Source: a bacterium
GTDB taxonomy: Bacteria; Vulcanimicrobiota; JABDET01
Assembly: GCA_021800275.1 (NCBI GenBank)
Contig: JAJYZB010000002.1
Span: forward strand, 196,997-260,996
Reading direction: 5' to 3'
DNA: 64,000 bases
Shown here one piece after another: positions 9,137 to 18,184 of the stretch. How positions within the stretch are numbered: the first letter of the stretch is position 1; each line of letters begins with the position of its first letter. The notes beneath the pieces are model-generated. The model was given only the letters and a program-made list of their open reading frames with translations, was not told the DNA's origin and made no database searches. The translations under genes were made by a program, and so were the position numbers.

Positions 9137-9466
9137 ATGAGCATTCTTTTGACATCAAGAGCAACAGAAGAGATTAAGAGGGTCAGAGAAGAGCAGAAGC
9201 TGCCCACAGAAACTCCATTAAGAGTTGGTGTAAAAGGCGGAGGGTGTTCTGGTTTCTCTTATTTCATGGGTTTTGAACCCAACGTTAGAGAAGATGACCA
9301 ATCTTTTCAAATTGATGGGGTTAAAGTCGTTGTTGATTCGAAAAGCCTTTCTTATCTTTCAGGAATCGAACTGGATTTTAATGAAGACATGCTGAATCGC
9401 GGCTTTGTATTTAAAAATCCGAACGCTAAAAGCACCTGCGGCTGTGGGCATTCATTCACTGTTTAA
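9137..9466 (+). CDS. erpA: A-type iron-sulfur carrier (HesB/IscA/ErpA family)
   Basis: At 109 aa it has normal family length and the three conserved cysteines: one in GVKGGGCSGFSY and two in the C-terminal STCGCGHSF. Proteins of this family accept Fe-S clusters from a scaffold and deliver them to apo-proteins in the cytoplasm. Which subgroup (ErpA, IscA or SufA) cannot be settled by eye; no isc or suf genes are adjacent. The ribosome site TAAGGAGG is strong. An imperfect FNR-like palindrome (ATGATCCAGATCAC, 9044-9057) lies upstream, but its spacing to any likely -10 is not canonical. Confidence 0.92.
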   Translation: MSILLTSRATEEIKRVREEQKLPTETPLRVGVKGGGCSGFSYFMGFEPNVREDDQSFQIDGVKVVVDSKSLSYLSGIELDFNEDMLNRGFVFKNPNAKSTCGCGHSFTV

Positions 9467-9571
9467 TTTCTGCTTCTAAAGGAATCGTTTGCCGAAATTT
9501 TATCATGCGCATTTTCTTAAGCGCGGCGCACTGAAGTTCTGGGGCGAAAACTGAGGGTTCAAGGATTGATA

Positions 9572-10348
9572 ATGACAGAATATGTTTTCCCTCATCCGCA
9601 GGAGTTAGAAGATCCACAGATTCATCCTCCCAAGAAAAAACGGGGTTTCCGTGGAGTTCTTGCCTCTGTGTTAGCTGTTTTAGCAAAATTTAAAGCAGTG
9701 CTTATGGCAGGCACCATGTTTTTAAGTATTGCTCTGTACGCCTGGGCATGGGGATGGCCCTTTGCCGTAGGGTTTGTGCTGCTCATCTTTATCCATGAAA
9801 TGGGACACGCTTTTGCTTTAAGAAGGCGCGGAATTCAAGCCAGTATTCCAATCTTTGTTCCTTTTGTAGGAGCTTTTATTGCGATGAAAGAGATGCCGAA
9901 AAATGTGGCTTTAGAGGCTGAAACCGCTTTTGCCGGTCCTTTATTAGGAACCCTGGCAGCCTTAATCCCCTGGCAGATCGCAGAAACCACGAAAAGTCCA
10001 TTTTGGATGAGTCTGGCATATACAGGTTTTGCCATTAATCTTTTTAATCTGCTGCCTATTCTGCCTTTAGATGGGGGAAGGATTTCTGCGGCTATCTCCC
10101 CTAAAATCTGGTTGATCGGAATTATTGGTGTTGTCATCCTTCTTTTTTATTCTTTTAATCCTATTCTAATTTTAATCATTATTTTGTCTCTGCCTCGAAC
10201 TATTGAGGCATTTCGTGGGGTTACAGATTTGGATTATTACAACATTTCTCCTGGGGCAAGAACGTTGACGTTTGTTGGATATTTTGGATTGGCTTTGTTT
10301 TTAACTCTGATGATGGTTTTAACCTATCATCCTGTGCATATAGGGTAA
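9572..10348 (+). CDS. Site-2-type intramembrane zinc metalloprotease (M50 family)
   Basis: It carries the zinc motif HEMGH (in IFIHEMGHAFAL) and the second motif NLLPILPLDGGRI, whose Asp completes the active site, set among about five or six hydrophobic segments. These proteases cut substrates inside the membrane, often in regulated proteolysis. No PDZ domain is seen, so it belongs to the short soluble-facing rhomboid-like/FtsH-like M50 group and not the RseP type. ATG 9572 is chosen over the TTG at 9566 because AAGGA is properly spaced from it. The stop lies 5 bases before the prolyl oligopeptidase gene, so the two are likely co-transcribed. Confidence 0.9.
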   Translation: MTEYVFPHPQELEDPQIHPPKKKRGFRGVLASVLAVLAKFKAVLMAGTMFLSIALYAWAWGWPFAVGFVLLIFIHEMGHAFALRRRGIQASIPIFVPFVGAFIAMKEMPKNVALEAETAFAGPLLGTLAALIPWQIAETTKSPFWMSLAYTGFAINLFNLLPILPLDGGRISAAISPKIWLIGIIGVVILLFYSFNPILILIIILSLPRTIEAFRGVTDLDYYNISPGARTLTFVGYFGLALFLTLMMVLTYHPVHIG

Positions 10349-10352
10349 TAGG

Positions 10353-12410
10353 ATGAAGTATCCTGCTGCAAAAAAAGTGAATAAGGTTGACAGTTATCAC
10401 GAAGTTTCTATTTCAGACCCTTATCAGTGGCTTGAAGATCGGGAAAAACCTGAAACCGAAAAGTGGATAGAAGAACAAGGTCAGTTGTGGAATCATTTTT
10501 TGTCTTCTGTTCAGGGCAGAGATGTCATTCAAAAACGACTTGAGTCTTTAATTTATGTTCCTCAGATTGATGTGATGCCTTATGAGTATTCTGGTGAGAA
10601 ACCTGTATTTATGGGGGGTGAAAATTATTTTTTTTCACGAATCTTCCCCGAAAAAAAATTAACTGTTATTCAAATCAGGAAAGGGCTTCACGGGGCTGAA
10701 AAAACCCTCCTGGATCCAAACTCTGATTCTCCTGATGGGGAGATTTCCTATCAGATTATGGCAGTGTCAGAGGATGGAGCTTTTTTAGTGTATGGGATCA
10801 GAAAAGGGGGAGAAGATGAATTGATTCTTCAAATCTTGAATGTGAAAACAGGAGAGAATCTCCCTAACTTTTTTCCAAGAAAACGGTATGAAAAAGTTCG
10901 GTTTGCCCCAGACAGTAAAACTCTTTTTTACATGGTCTTCACAGATGCAGGTCCCCGCATTTATTCCCGTCTGCTTGAAACAGATGGGATCTCGGATAAG
11001 GAGATTTTCGGCAGGGAATTCGGTCCGAATCAATGGATTGACTTTTCGCTTTCCGCCAATGGGGAAAAGATTCTTTTAACAGTTATTGAAGGGGCTTCCA
11101 ATAATTACACGCGCGGAATTTATTTGTTGAATCTGACAGCAAATAAACTGCTGACAATAGCAGAAAATCTAGAAGGTCATGTTTGCGGAGAGATATTAGA
11201 GAATGAAGTTTATCTTCATACGAACTGGAAGGCATCCAATGGGCAGATTGTAAAATTTAATCTGGATCATTCTTCACCTGAGGAATGGAAAGAGATTGTT
11301 CCTGAAAAGGATAACACGGTCATTGTTAATTTTTCCATTATTGACAGCCATATATTTGTGAATTATGTTAAAAATGCTGCATCTTGTATTAAGATATTCG
11401 ATCTGTCGGGGAAGTTTTTAAAAGAACTCAATCTTCCTACCCTGGGGACAGTGAATCAGATCTGGGGGGATCTAAATAAAGAGTTTGCGTTTTTTGATTT
11501 CGAGTCATTCCTTCATCCTAAAACAATTTATTGGGAGCGCTTGTCAACTGGGGAACAAGAAATCTGGTTTCAATCAAATCCCCCTATCCATGCAGAACAA
11601 ATGGAAATGAAACAGGTTTGGTATAAATCAAAAGATGAAACTTCTGTTCCTATGTTTATTGTTCATAAAAAAGGGATCTCATTGGATGGCGGCAGCCCTA
11701 CACTCTTAACAGGGTACGGCGGATTTAATATCTCTATAACTCCGTATTTTGACACTCCCAGCGGCCCCTTCCCATACCTTTTTTTGGAAATGGGAGGGAT
11801 TTTTGCTCTAGCAAATATTCGTGGAGGAAGCGAATTCGGAGAAAAATGGCACAAAGATGGAATGCGCGAGAAAAAACAGAACTGTTTTGACGATTTTATT
11901 TCAGCTGCCGAATGGCTGATTCAGAATCATTATAGTTCTCCAAAGAGACTGGCGACCATCGGGGCATCGAATGGAGGGCTTCTGGTCGCAGCTGCTTTAA
12001 CCCAGAGACCTGATCTTTTTAAAGCTGTAATCTGCGGGTATCCTGTTTTAGATATGCTGCGGTATCCTAAACTAGATCCTCTCAGTCCTCTTTGGGGAGT
12101 TGAATTTGGCTCTCCTGAAATCCTTGAAGAGTTTGAATACCTGTTGAAATATTCCCCCTATCATCATGTAGTGGCTGGAGTCCACTATCCTGCTGTTCTT
12201 TTTATAACAGGTGATTCTGATACTCGTGTTTCAGCAGCGCATGCGCGAAAAATGACAGCAAGGCTGCAAGCTGCTACAGCTTCTGAGAATCCTATCCTGA
12301 TTTCGCATTCCATGAGTGCTGGACATTCTCCAGGAGGTTCTTTGAATGCGAAAGTTAATGGTGGGCTAGAAAGACTCTGGTTTTTGAAAAAGCTGATTTT
12401 TGATGGTTGA
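10353..12410 (+). CDS. Prolyl oligopeptidase family serine peptidase (S9A)
   Basis: At 685 aa it has normal length for prolyl oligopeptidase: an N-terminal stretch typical of the family (SYHEVSISDPYQWLEDREKP), a seven-bladed propeller region, and a C-terminal alpha/beta hydrolase. The catalytic Ser lies in IGASNGGLLV, the Asp in TGDSDTRVSAAHARKM and the His in SAGHSPGGS. It would cut short peptides after proline. No signal peptide is seen, so it is probably cytoplasmic. It follows the M50 protease gene by 4 bases, which makes a small peptidase operon. Confidence 0.93.
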   Translation: MKYPAAKKVNKVDSYHEVSISDPYQWLEDREKPETEKWIEEQGQLWNHFLSSVQGRDVIQKRLESLIYVPQIDVMPYEYSGEKPVFMGGENYFFSRIFPEKKLTVIQIRKGLHGAEKTLLDPNSDSPDGEISYQIMAVSEDGAFLVYGIRKGGEDELILQILNVKTGENLPNFFPRKRYEKVRFAPDSKTLFYMVFTDAGPRIYSRLLETDGISDKEIFGREFGPNQWIDFSLSANGEKILLTVIEGASNNYTRGIYLLNLTANKLLTIAENLEGHVCGEILENEVYLHTNWKASNGQIVKFNLDHSSPEEWKEIVPEKDNTVIVNFSIIDSHIFVNYVKNAASCIKIFDLSGKFLKELNLPTLGTVNQIWGDLNKEFAFFDFESFLHPKTIYWERLSTGEQEIWFQSNPPIHAEQMEMKQVWYKSKDETSVPMFIVHKKGISLDGGSPTLLTGYGGFNISITPYFDTPSGPFPYLFLEMGGIFALANIRGGSEFGEKWHKDGMREKKQNCFDDFISAAEWLIQNHYSSPKRLATIGASNGGLLVAAALTQRPDLFKAVICGYPVLDMLRYPKLDPLSPLWGVEFGSPEILEEFEYLLKYSPYHHVVAGVHYPAVLFITGDSDTRVSAAHARKMTARLQAATASENPILISHSMSAGHSPGGSLNAKVNGGLERLWFLKKLIFDG

Positions 12411-12488
12411 TGAGGATTATGCTCGGTTCCACGAAAAAAACGCGCGCTGAAGTTTTGAAATTGGAGTGAGAGCATGACTAACGAATGG

Positions 12489-12740
12489 TCATCCCAAAAA
12501 GGGAAGGATTTTTGAATCACTTCGCAAGTAATGCTCTGCAATGGCAAAATTTTTCCCCTCCAGAAATGATTCGAGTGTATATTGTTGAAAGGCTCTAAGT
12601 TCTGTTAAATCTCTCGAAATCTCGGCAAGGCGCTGATTCAGAAGATTTTGATTTAAGGACAGCTGAGCAAAACGTATTATCCTTTGATTTACAGAGAATT
12701 TATTAGAAGGATTTTGGAGTTTCCTAATGAATGTGATAAT
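12489..12740 (-). pseudogene. Possible coding remnant, antisense in the 378-base gap after the peptidase gene
   Basis: The bases 12411-12788 hold no forward gene. On the minus strand one frame is open for about 83 codons between stops and reads protein-like (NQRLAEISRDLTELRAF, YTLESFLEGKNFAIAEHYL), yet it has no ATG or GTG start. A second frame continues rightward-to-leftward with FWDDHSLVMLSLQFQNF toward the peptidase gene. This looks like the eroded end of a gene with a frameshift. I cannot assign a family. Confidence 0.3.
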
Positions 12741-12794
12741 TTAAATTTTATCAGGAGTTAAATTTTACCAGCGAAAAGTTTGAGGTGAATGACG

Positions 12795-14045
12795 ATGAAA
12801 AAAATCTCCTTTCTTACATTTGCGAGAATTTTTCTCGCGGGAATTTTCCTCACTGGTTCTGCTCTGGCAAAAACACCAAACTACGGGACTACTGGCGCCA
12901 GCGCAAAAACTTCCTCCTCTAAAAAATCAAGCCTTAAAAAACCAAAGTTCAGCAAAATGACGACAGCTCTTTTACTGAAAAAGATGGCTGATGCCCTGGG
13001 TGGATTAAGTCATATCGAGAAAATTCATTCCCTTTATTTTGAAATCTATAAAGTGAAGATAAAAATAAGACATGCAGGGCAGCCTCTTTTTATGTCCATG
13101 GGAAATACAGAGGTCAAAGACTGGATGACAATGGACGGAAATGATCGGATGAAAGTGCGTTCTGCAGCTTATGGAGCCCCTCCTACTTTAATGGTGATTT
13201 CCAATGGACAAGAAAGTGTAAAAATACCGGTAACAGTCACTTCTTCAAGTCAATATCGGCTGCCAGCTCCAGGAGGAAACTGTTCGAAACCCTCAAATTC
13301 ATCCTCAAATCCGCTCTGTGTCAATGTTTTTTCTCTAAATTTTAATCTGGGTTATTACAAGTTTCACTCGAACCTATCCCCAGCAGCTAGATTCAGCGCT
13401 TCTGAAACTGGCTTTACTGGAACTATTTTTGAAAGTAATACCTGCGGGAAAACTGCAGTGATTTCTCCTGCTTCTATAAGAGGAGGGCAGGGCTTTTTCA
13501 CAGTAACTCCAAAGCGCCCCGGGAAATGCGCCATTACAGTTTCTACAGATTCTCCTGAAGGGTGGTTTTTAGAAGGAGATCAAGGGATGATCGGAACCTC
13601 TAATGGGAGCAGCAGCACAGGTCAAATGTCAGGCATAGATTTGGAGCGAGAAATTTCAGGTCTTTACTGGACAACTTTTGCTTATCTGAACCCAGGAGGA
13701 CTTCCTGGAAAAGTAAGTTATAAACCGCTGACTGGCGGACTAGATTATGTTCTGCAAATGAATCCGGATGGAGGAGTCCCTATGACAGACTATATCAATA
13801 AAAAAACATTCCTTCCTGACAAACTGCTGTTGGGAAATAATACGGATCCATCAAGAGAATTAATGAAATTCAAATCCTGGAAAACAGTCAATGGCTTGAA
13901 ATTTCCATCTGTTATGTTAGTTAACCCATTTTTTGCGAATTCCTCAAACATGAATTCTTTCAAAATGAAATATCTGTATAAAAAAATTAAAGTGAATGTT
14001 AAAACCACAAAAAACATGTTTAAGCAGCCAACCCCTGCGATTTAA
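12795..14045 (+). CDS. Family A exported protein, copy 2
   Basis: This is a paralogue of the protein at 5398-6543, 416 aa from the ATG at 12795, which is favoured over 12789 because GAGGTGA then has normal spacing. It has a signal peptide (about 1-25) and a Ser/Lys-rich linker. ADALGGLSHIEKI follows, then the Ig-like insert with paired cysteines (NTCGKTAVISP, PGKCAITVS). The conserved GQMSGIDLEREI and YWTTFAYLNPGGLPGKV precede the LolA-like C-terminal sheet (PDGGVPMTDYINKKTFLPDK). It heads the second cassette and is followed by family B. Function is unknown; an outer-membrane or surface role is inferred from export and fold. Confidence 0.75.
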   Translation: MKKISFLTFARIFLAGIFLTGSALAKTPNYGTTGASAKTSSSKKSSLKKPKFSKMTTALLLKKMADALGGLSHIEKIHSLYFEIYKVKIKIRHAGQPLFMSMGNTEVKDWMTMDGNDRMKVRSAAYGAPPTLMVISNGQESVKIPVTVTSSSQYRLPAPGGNCSKPSNSSSNPLCVNVFSLNFNLGYYKFHSNLSPAARFSASETGFTGTIFESNTCGKTAVISPASIRGGQGFFTVTPKRPGKCAITVSTDSPEGWFLEGDQGMIGTSNGSSSTGQMSGIDLEREISGLYWTTFAYLNPGGLPGKVSYKPLTGGLDYVLQMNPDGGVPMTDYINKKTFLPDKLLLGNNTDPSRELMKFKSWKTVNGLKFPSVMLVNPFFANSSNMNSFKMKYLYKKIKVNVKTTKNMFKQPTPAI

Positions 14046-14121
14046 TAAAGAAATGACTGAGAGAATCTGGCGATGGAAACACCGAATAAGGTTCCACTGG
14101 AGCCTTAAAAAGGAGGAAGAG

Positions 14122-15474
14122 ATGAAAAATTTTTCGAGAGTTTTTCTGGCAGCGGTTTTATGGATTTTATGGATTCTGATAGGGGTTCCTTTTTCTGCCC
14201 ATGCTTTCCCAGGTGGGTCCAATGAAGCTTTTGTGGAAGGAAATATCATGGCAGGGGATACGGGAAAACCAATAGGCGGGGCTAAAATTTTTATCCTTGG
14301 AATGAAGCTTACGAAAAAGAAAGGATGGAAACCCAACCAGGGATGTGGAATGGGGTTTGCGCTTTCTGCAGGAAATGGAAATTATGCGGTTGGAGTTGGG
14401 CATACTAATTTATGTATTAAGAAAAAAATGCCATTTAATGGAACTTATCTTGTGGAAGTTTCAAAACGAGGCTACCTCACTCAAAAAAAGAGAGTGGCTT
14501 TTTCTCTGGGCACAAATGTCATTGGAAATTTAAATTTCACTCTTATGCCTTCTCACTCTTATATCCATGCTCATGTAACAGTAGGGGCTAACTCTCTTCC
14601 TTATGCCATGGTGATCATCATGAAAAATCCATTTTCAGGGATCATGAAAACAATGAATATGCCGTCAGGGCAGTACACGACCAAACTCAAACCCTCTAAG
14701 AGGTTTGGACCTGAATTTACAGTCCATTATGCAAACTTTTTTCGGACTGACAAGTACGGAAATGCAACCATTCCTGTTTCTCCTGGGGATTATATGGTAG
14801 AAGCTAGTAAAAACGGATACACCCTGACAACAAGAAATGTCAATCCGCTGATGCAGGCATGGGGAGCTCAAATGGCGCAGAATCCATTTATGTCCCCTGC
14901 CATGCGTCAAAAAATGACGGACAGTTTTGACAAACCAGAGAAAGGAGTTTTTGTTCATGTTGTTAATGGAGGAACTGCTGTCGCCAACCTTACTCTTATG
15001 CCTGGGAGCGCGATAAAGTCCGCTCCCTATATTGGAGGCAGTCCTAAAAAAACTTTTATTCCTGTGGAGTATTCCTTAGATGGCCAGGCTCGATTTTCTC
15101 CAAATAATGTTCTTTTCTTTACCCTTGAAGAAACACCGCCTCATGACGACGCCTATTTGTTAGATATTGTTCGCTCTCGAGTCCTTCTTGGTTCAGGGAA
15201 AGTAGATCCTTTTAAAGCCCACATTAAAACATTCAATTTTGCTGTTTACGGCTGGCCGAGTCCTATCTGGTGCATTCATCAAGGAGGAATCTCCCCCTCA
15301 CACTGTATTCCCGACCGTTCTATTTCTTCTTTCACAGATCCAACAGGGAAGCCTGGAAGAGTTTATTATTACTACATTTTTGAGAGCAGCGCCCCTTCTT
15401 TTCGAGGAGGAAAGTTAAATATCTTTCGATCAGGAACCCCTTATTCCAATGCTGTTCAGATTGTTACACACTAA
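14122..15474 (+). CDS. Family B exported protein, copy 2
   Basis: The start is ATG 14122, behind AGGAGG and directly before a signal peptide (MKNFSRVFLAAVLWILWIL, cleavage near AHA). The frame is open further upstream but that part overlaps family A and lacks export features. Two carboxypeptidase-regulatory-like domains are visible (VEGNIMAGDTGKPIGGAKIF; FRTDKYGNATIPVSPGDYMV). A C-terminal region with YSLDGQARFSPNNVLFF and SSFTDPTGKPGRVYYYY follows. All segments occur in the same order in the copy at 6561-7892. It probably encodes a secreted adhesive or structural partner of A and C; no catalytic motif is seen. Confidence 0.75.
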   Translation: MKNFSRVFLAAVLWILWILIGVPFSAHAFPGGSNEAFVEGNIMAGDTGKPIGGAKIFILGMKLTKKKGWKPNQGCGMGFALSAGNGNYAVGVGHTNLCIKKKMPFNGTYLVEVSKRGYLTQKKRVAFSLGTNVIGNLNFTLMPSHSYIHAHVTVGANSLPYAMVIIMKNPFSGIMKTMNMPSGQYTTKLKPSKRFGPEFTVHYANFFRTDKYGNATIPVSPGDYMVEASKNGYTLTTRNVNPLMQAWGAQMAQNPFMSPAMRQKMTDSFDKPEKGVFVHVVNGGTAVANLTLMPGSAIKSAPYIGGSPKKTFIPVEYSLDGQARFSPNNVLFFTLEETPPHDDAYLLDIVRSRVLLGSGKVDPFKAHIKTFNFAVYGWPSPIWCIHQGGISPSHCIPDRSISSFTDPTGKPGRVYYYYIFESSAPSFRGGKLNIFRSGTPYSNAVQIVTH

Positions 15475-15676
15475 GCCTTACACCAAAAAAGGAGAAATAC
15501 GAGCTTTATCTCGCTAAAAGGAATGACAGAATCGCTGCAAAATAGAACATGGATACGAATTAAAGTGAATAAAAGAATAAAATAAAAATCAAAACTACTG
15601 AAATAGGAGGTGAGAGTGAATTCTGGTCATTGGGTAATCATAAAGCAGAGTCTGTTAATCATTAAGGAGGAATTAA

Positions 15677-16372
15677 ATGAAAAAATATTTTTTTAATCGT
15701 TTCTTTCTTTTAGCGGGATTATCTGTTCTTTTTTCTTTTATCCTGGTGCAGGTTTCTAAAAATGCATTGGCTTCTTTCCAGTTTGGGGCATCGAATTCAG
15801 CGAGAATGCCTGCACGCTTTTTCACTGGAGTCTGGCAAGGACGTAGAATCAGAATCTGGAATGTCCGCAATGTGACTGTAGAAAAACTTTCTGATGCCAG
15901 AAAAGTGGGAGTTCTCCGAGATTTTATCGCTCATGAACCCACCACATCTCGCCCCCCTTTCTACTGCCTGAATGGGAAAACTTTAAACGTCTGGGTCGCT
16001 CCTCATGAATTCCCAGGAAAATATGTGGTTCACAATGGAATGCAGGGGCCCCAGTGCACTTATGGAACCTGGGTGTTTGCTGTGAAGCGCCCACCTGTGA
16101 GGTTTTTCACTGGAATCTGGCAGGGACGCAGAATCAGAATCTGGAATGTCCGCAATGTGACTGTAGAAAAACTTCCTGATGCCAAAAAAGTGGGAATTCT
16201 CCGAAATTTTATCGCTCATGAACCACGCACTGCAAGACCCCCTTTCTATCTCCTGGATCATGAAACCATCAATGTCTGGGTTGCTCCTAGAGAATTTCCA
16301 GGGAAATATGTGGTTCACAATGGAATGCAGGGACAACAGAAGACTTATGGAACCTGGGTGTTCAAAAGATAA
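15677..16372 (+). CDS. Family D exported protein made of two near-identical 95-aa units
   Basis: A signal peptide (about 1-33) leads to two copies of one unit, each running from RFFTG(V/I)WQGRR through RIWNVRNVTVEKL and FIAHEP to KYVVHNGMQG and TYGTWVF. The first unit has an extra cysteine pair absent from the second. I do not recognise the domain. The unit is rich in Trp, Arg and beta-strand patterning, as in a binding domain. It has a strong AAGGAGG site and sits between family B and two family C genes in the second cassette. No counterpart exists in the first cassette. Confidence 0.75.
   Translation: MKKYFFNRFFLLAGLSVLFSFILVQVSKNALASFQFGASNSARMPARFFTGVWQGRRIRIWNVRNVTVEKLSDARKVGVLRDFIAHEPTTSRPPFYCLNGKTLNVWVAPHEFPGKYVVHNGMQGPQCTYGTWVFAVKRPPVRFFTGIWQGRRIRIWNVRNVTVEKLPDAKKVGILRNFIAHEPRTARPPFYLLDHETINVWVAPREFPGKYVVHNGMQGQQKTYGTWVFKR
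15815..16372 (+). repeat. In-frame tandem duplication, 285-bp period
   Basis: Unit 1 covers 15815-16099 and unit 2 covers 16100-16372. Long runs are identical at the DNA level, for example the stretch from 15851 matches that from 16136. The low divergence indicates a recent duplication or ongoing gene conversion inside the family D gene. Confidence 0.9.
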
Positions 16373-16468
16373 GAAAACTGCTGCAGAAATGGACTTACTG
16401 AATCCTGTTAGATAATGAATAGAGATACATAAGCTGAATTAAATCAGAGATCATGGAAGACTTATTGA

Positions 16469-16493
16469 CCCTGCCAACTGGCAGGGTTTTTTT
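16469..16493 (+). terminator. Intrinsic terminator after family D gene
   Basis: CCCTGCCA (16469-16476) pairs with TGGCAGGG (16479-16486) and is followed at once by seven T residues. It separates the D gene from the two family C genes, which therefore need their own promoter or read-through. Confidence 0.85.
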
Positions 16494-16568
16494 CTGTCAC
16501 TTTTTTCTGCAGGAGTTAGGTGAGTCAGCTAGAAAAACAGCAAAAATAGAATCAAGGAGGGGAATAAA

Positions 16569-17357
16569 ATGCTGTGGTTTAAACAAAAATGGTTTTTCCT
16601 GGCTGCATTATCTTTATTGATCGGTTTTGGAACTGCTTATGCGGCAGGGAGACTTAAACTCCTGATCAATGGGGTTGTCGCCTCAACTCATGTCATCACA
16701 TTTAATGGAGAAGCATACGTTCCGGTAAAGGACGTAGCGCGCGCCCTGAACATGAAAGTGATGCATTCAGGCTCAGAATATAATCTGTCCCGAAACAGTG
16801 GAAGCTCATTCCAGGCTGCACAAAATGCGGCTCAACGGAAAACGCTTCCTCTTACCAATATCCCCGCCAAAGTGGAGCACAGCGCTAATAATCTCGTTGT
16901 GGTGAACAATGAAAAAGCGAATATCCTCAATATGCCAGCAGCCCAGTGGATTTCTCTCAGCAATCCGAAAGCACAGGGGATAGCGAATGACTGGAACCCT
17001 CCTATGACGATCAGTGGGCAAACTTATGGAAGCGGTTATATGTTCCTGTTTTACGGCTCGCCAGGGGATCATGAAACCCTGACTTACTGGCTGAAAGGGC
17101 GGCATTATTCAACCCTGACTGCTGATCTTGGTTTTGATGATCATGTCCAGGGAGACACCGCATCTGCTTTTAAAGTGTCATTCCTGGGAAATGGGAGGCT
17201 TCTGAAATCCATTCAGGTGAGCGGCTCCAATAATCCAGCCAGAGTGAAAGTTCCGATTTCAGGGATTCTGACCCTGAAAATTAAAGTAAAACTTTCAGCC
17301 CCGTGCAGCGGCTGTTATCCTGCACTTGACATCGTGAACCCGACATTGAGCAAATAA
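16569..17357 (+). CDS. Family C exported protein, copy 2a
   Basis: This 262-aa paralogue of the protein at 7952-8761 has a signal peptide (about 1-25) and a stalk domain (KLLINGVVASTHVITFNG, YVPVKDVARALNMKV). A linker follows, then an NPCBM-like domain (TYGSGYMFLFYG, DLGFDDHVQGDTASAFKV, FLGNGRLLKSIQV, ISGILTLKIKV, two close cysteines near the end). AAGGAGG precedes the ATG. It is followed 20 bases later by another family C gene, so the pair arose by tandem duplication. Glycan binding is inferred from the NPCBM resemblance. Confidence 0.8.
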   Translation: MLWFKQKWFFLAALSLLIGFGTAYAAGRLKLLINGVVASTHVITFNGEAYVPVKDVARALNMKVMHSGSEYNLSRNSGSSFQAAQNAAQRKTLPLTNIPAKVEHSANNLVVVNNEKANILNMPAAQWISLSNPKAQGIANDWNPPMTISGQTYGSGYMFLFYGSPGDHETLTYWLKGRHYSTLTADLGFDDHVQGDTASAFKVSFLGNGRLLKSIQVSGSNNPARVKVPISGILTLKIKVKLSAPCSGCYPALDIVNPTLSK

Positions 17358-17377
17358 AAACAAGGAGGAATGAGAAA

Positions 17378-18163
17378 ATGAAAAAGATAAAATTTGGAGT
17401 TTTTGTTCTGGCTCTTGCCAGCCTTTTTGCAGGAGTCATGGCTTACGCGGCAAGTCGTTACAAAATTTACATGAATGGAGTAGTGATTTCTAATCATGTG
17501 GTTATTCTGCACAGGAAACCTTATGTTCCACTGGCAGACCTGAGCCGAGCCCTGAACCTGAAAGTGAGAAAAACAAGAGATGGGTGGTCAATCTCGCAGG
17601 GAACAACAACTACCTCTCAAGGACAAACCTCGCAAAATGCGGCTCCAAAGAAAACACTTCCTCTCACTAACATCCCTGCTAAAGTGGATAGGGATGCCAA
17701 TAACTGGGTTGTTGTGAACAATATAAAAGCCAATGTTAATGGAATGGCTAATATGCTCTGGTTTCCACTCAATAATCCAACAGTTCAAAGTGACATGTCA
17801 TCTGTCTGGACCCCTCCTATGACGATTAAGGGCCAGACTTATGGAAATGGTTACACGTTTCAGTTTGGCAATGGCGGACATGAAACCCTGATTTACTGGC
17901 TCAAAGGAAGACACTATACAAAACTGACTGCCACTCTGGGATTAGATGATCACCTTCCAGGGGATGCGGGCGCCGCTTTCAAGGTGACGTTCACTGGAAA
18001 CGGAAAAATCCTTAAGACAATCACCGTATCATCAAACAATAACCCAACCCATGTATCGGTTCCAATCTCAGGCATCATGACTTTGAGAATTAAGGTGAGC
18101 CTGCTTGGGAGCTGTCCGTGCCTTCCTGGATTGGATATCGTAAACCCGACATTGAGCAAATAA
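17378..18163 (+). CDS. Family C exported protein, copy 2b
   Basis: The 261-aa product has the same plan as its neighbour: signal peptide, stalk domain (KIYMNGVVISNHVVILH, YVPLADLSRALNLKV), Thr/Gln-rich linker, NPCBM-like domain (TYGNGYTFQFG, ATLGLDDHLPGDAGAAFKV, ISGIMTLRIKV, CPCLPGLDIVNP). The endings DIVNPTLSK of the two neighbours are identical, and the copy at 7952-8761 ends with a close variant. It has an AAGGAGG site and lies 21 bases before the TMEM43-like gene. Function unknown beyond likely extracellular binding. Confidence 0.8.
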   Translation: MKKIKFGVFVLALASLFAGVMAYAASRYKIYMNGVVISNHVVILHRKPYVPLADLSRALNLKVRKTRDGWSISQGTTTTSQGQTSQNAAPKKTLPLTNIPAKVDRDANNWVVVNNIKANVNGMANMLWFPLNNPTVQSDMSSVWTPPMTIKGQTYGNGYTFQFGNGGHETLIYWLKGRHYTKLTATLGLDDHLPGDAGAAFKVTFTGNGKILKTITVSSNNNPTHVSVPISGIMTLRIKVSLLGSCPCLPGLDIVNPTLSK

Positions 18164-18184
18164 AATAAAATCAGGAAAATAACC

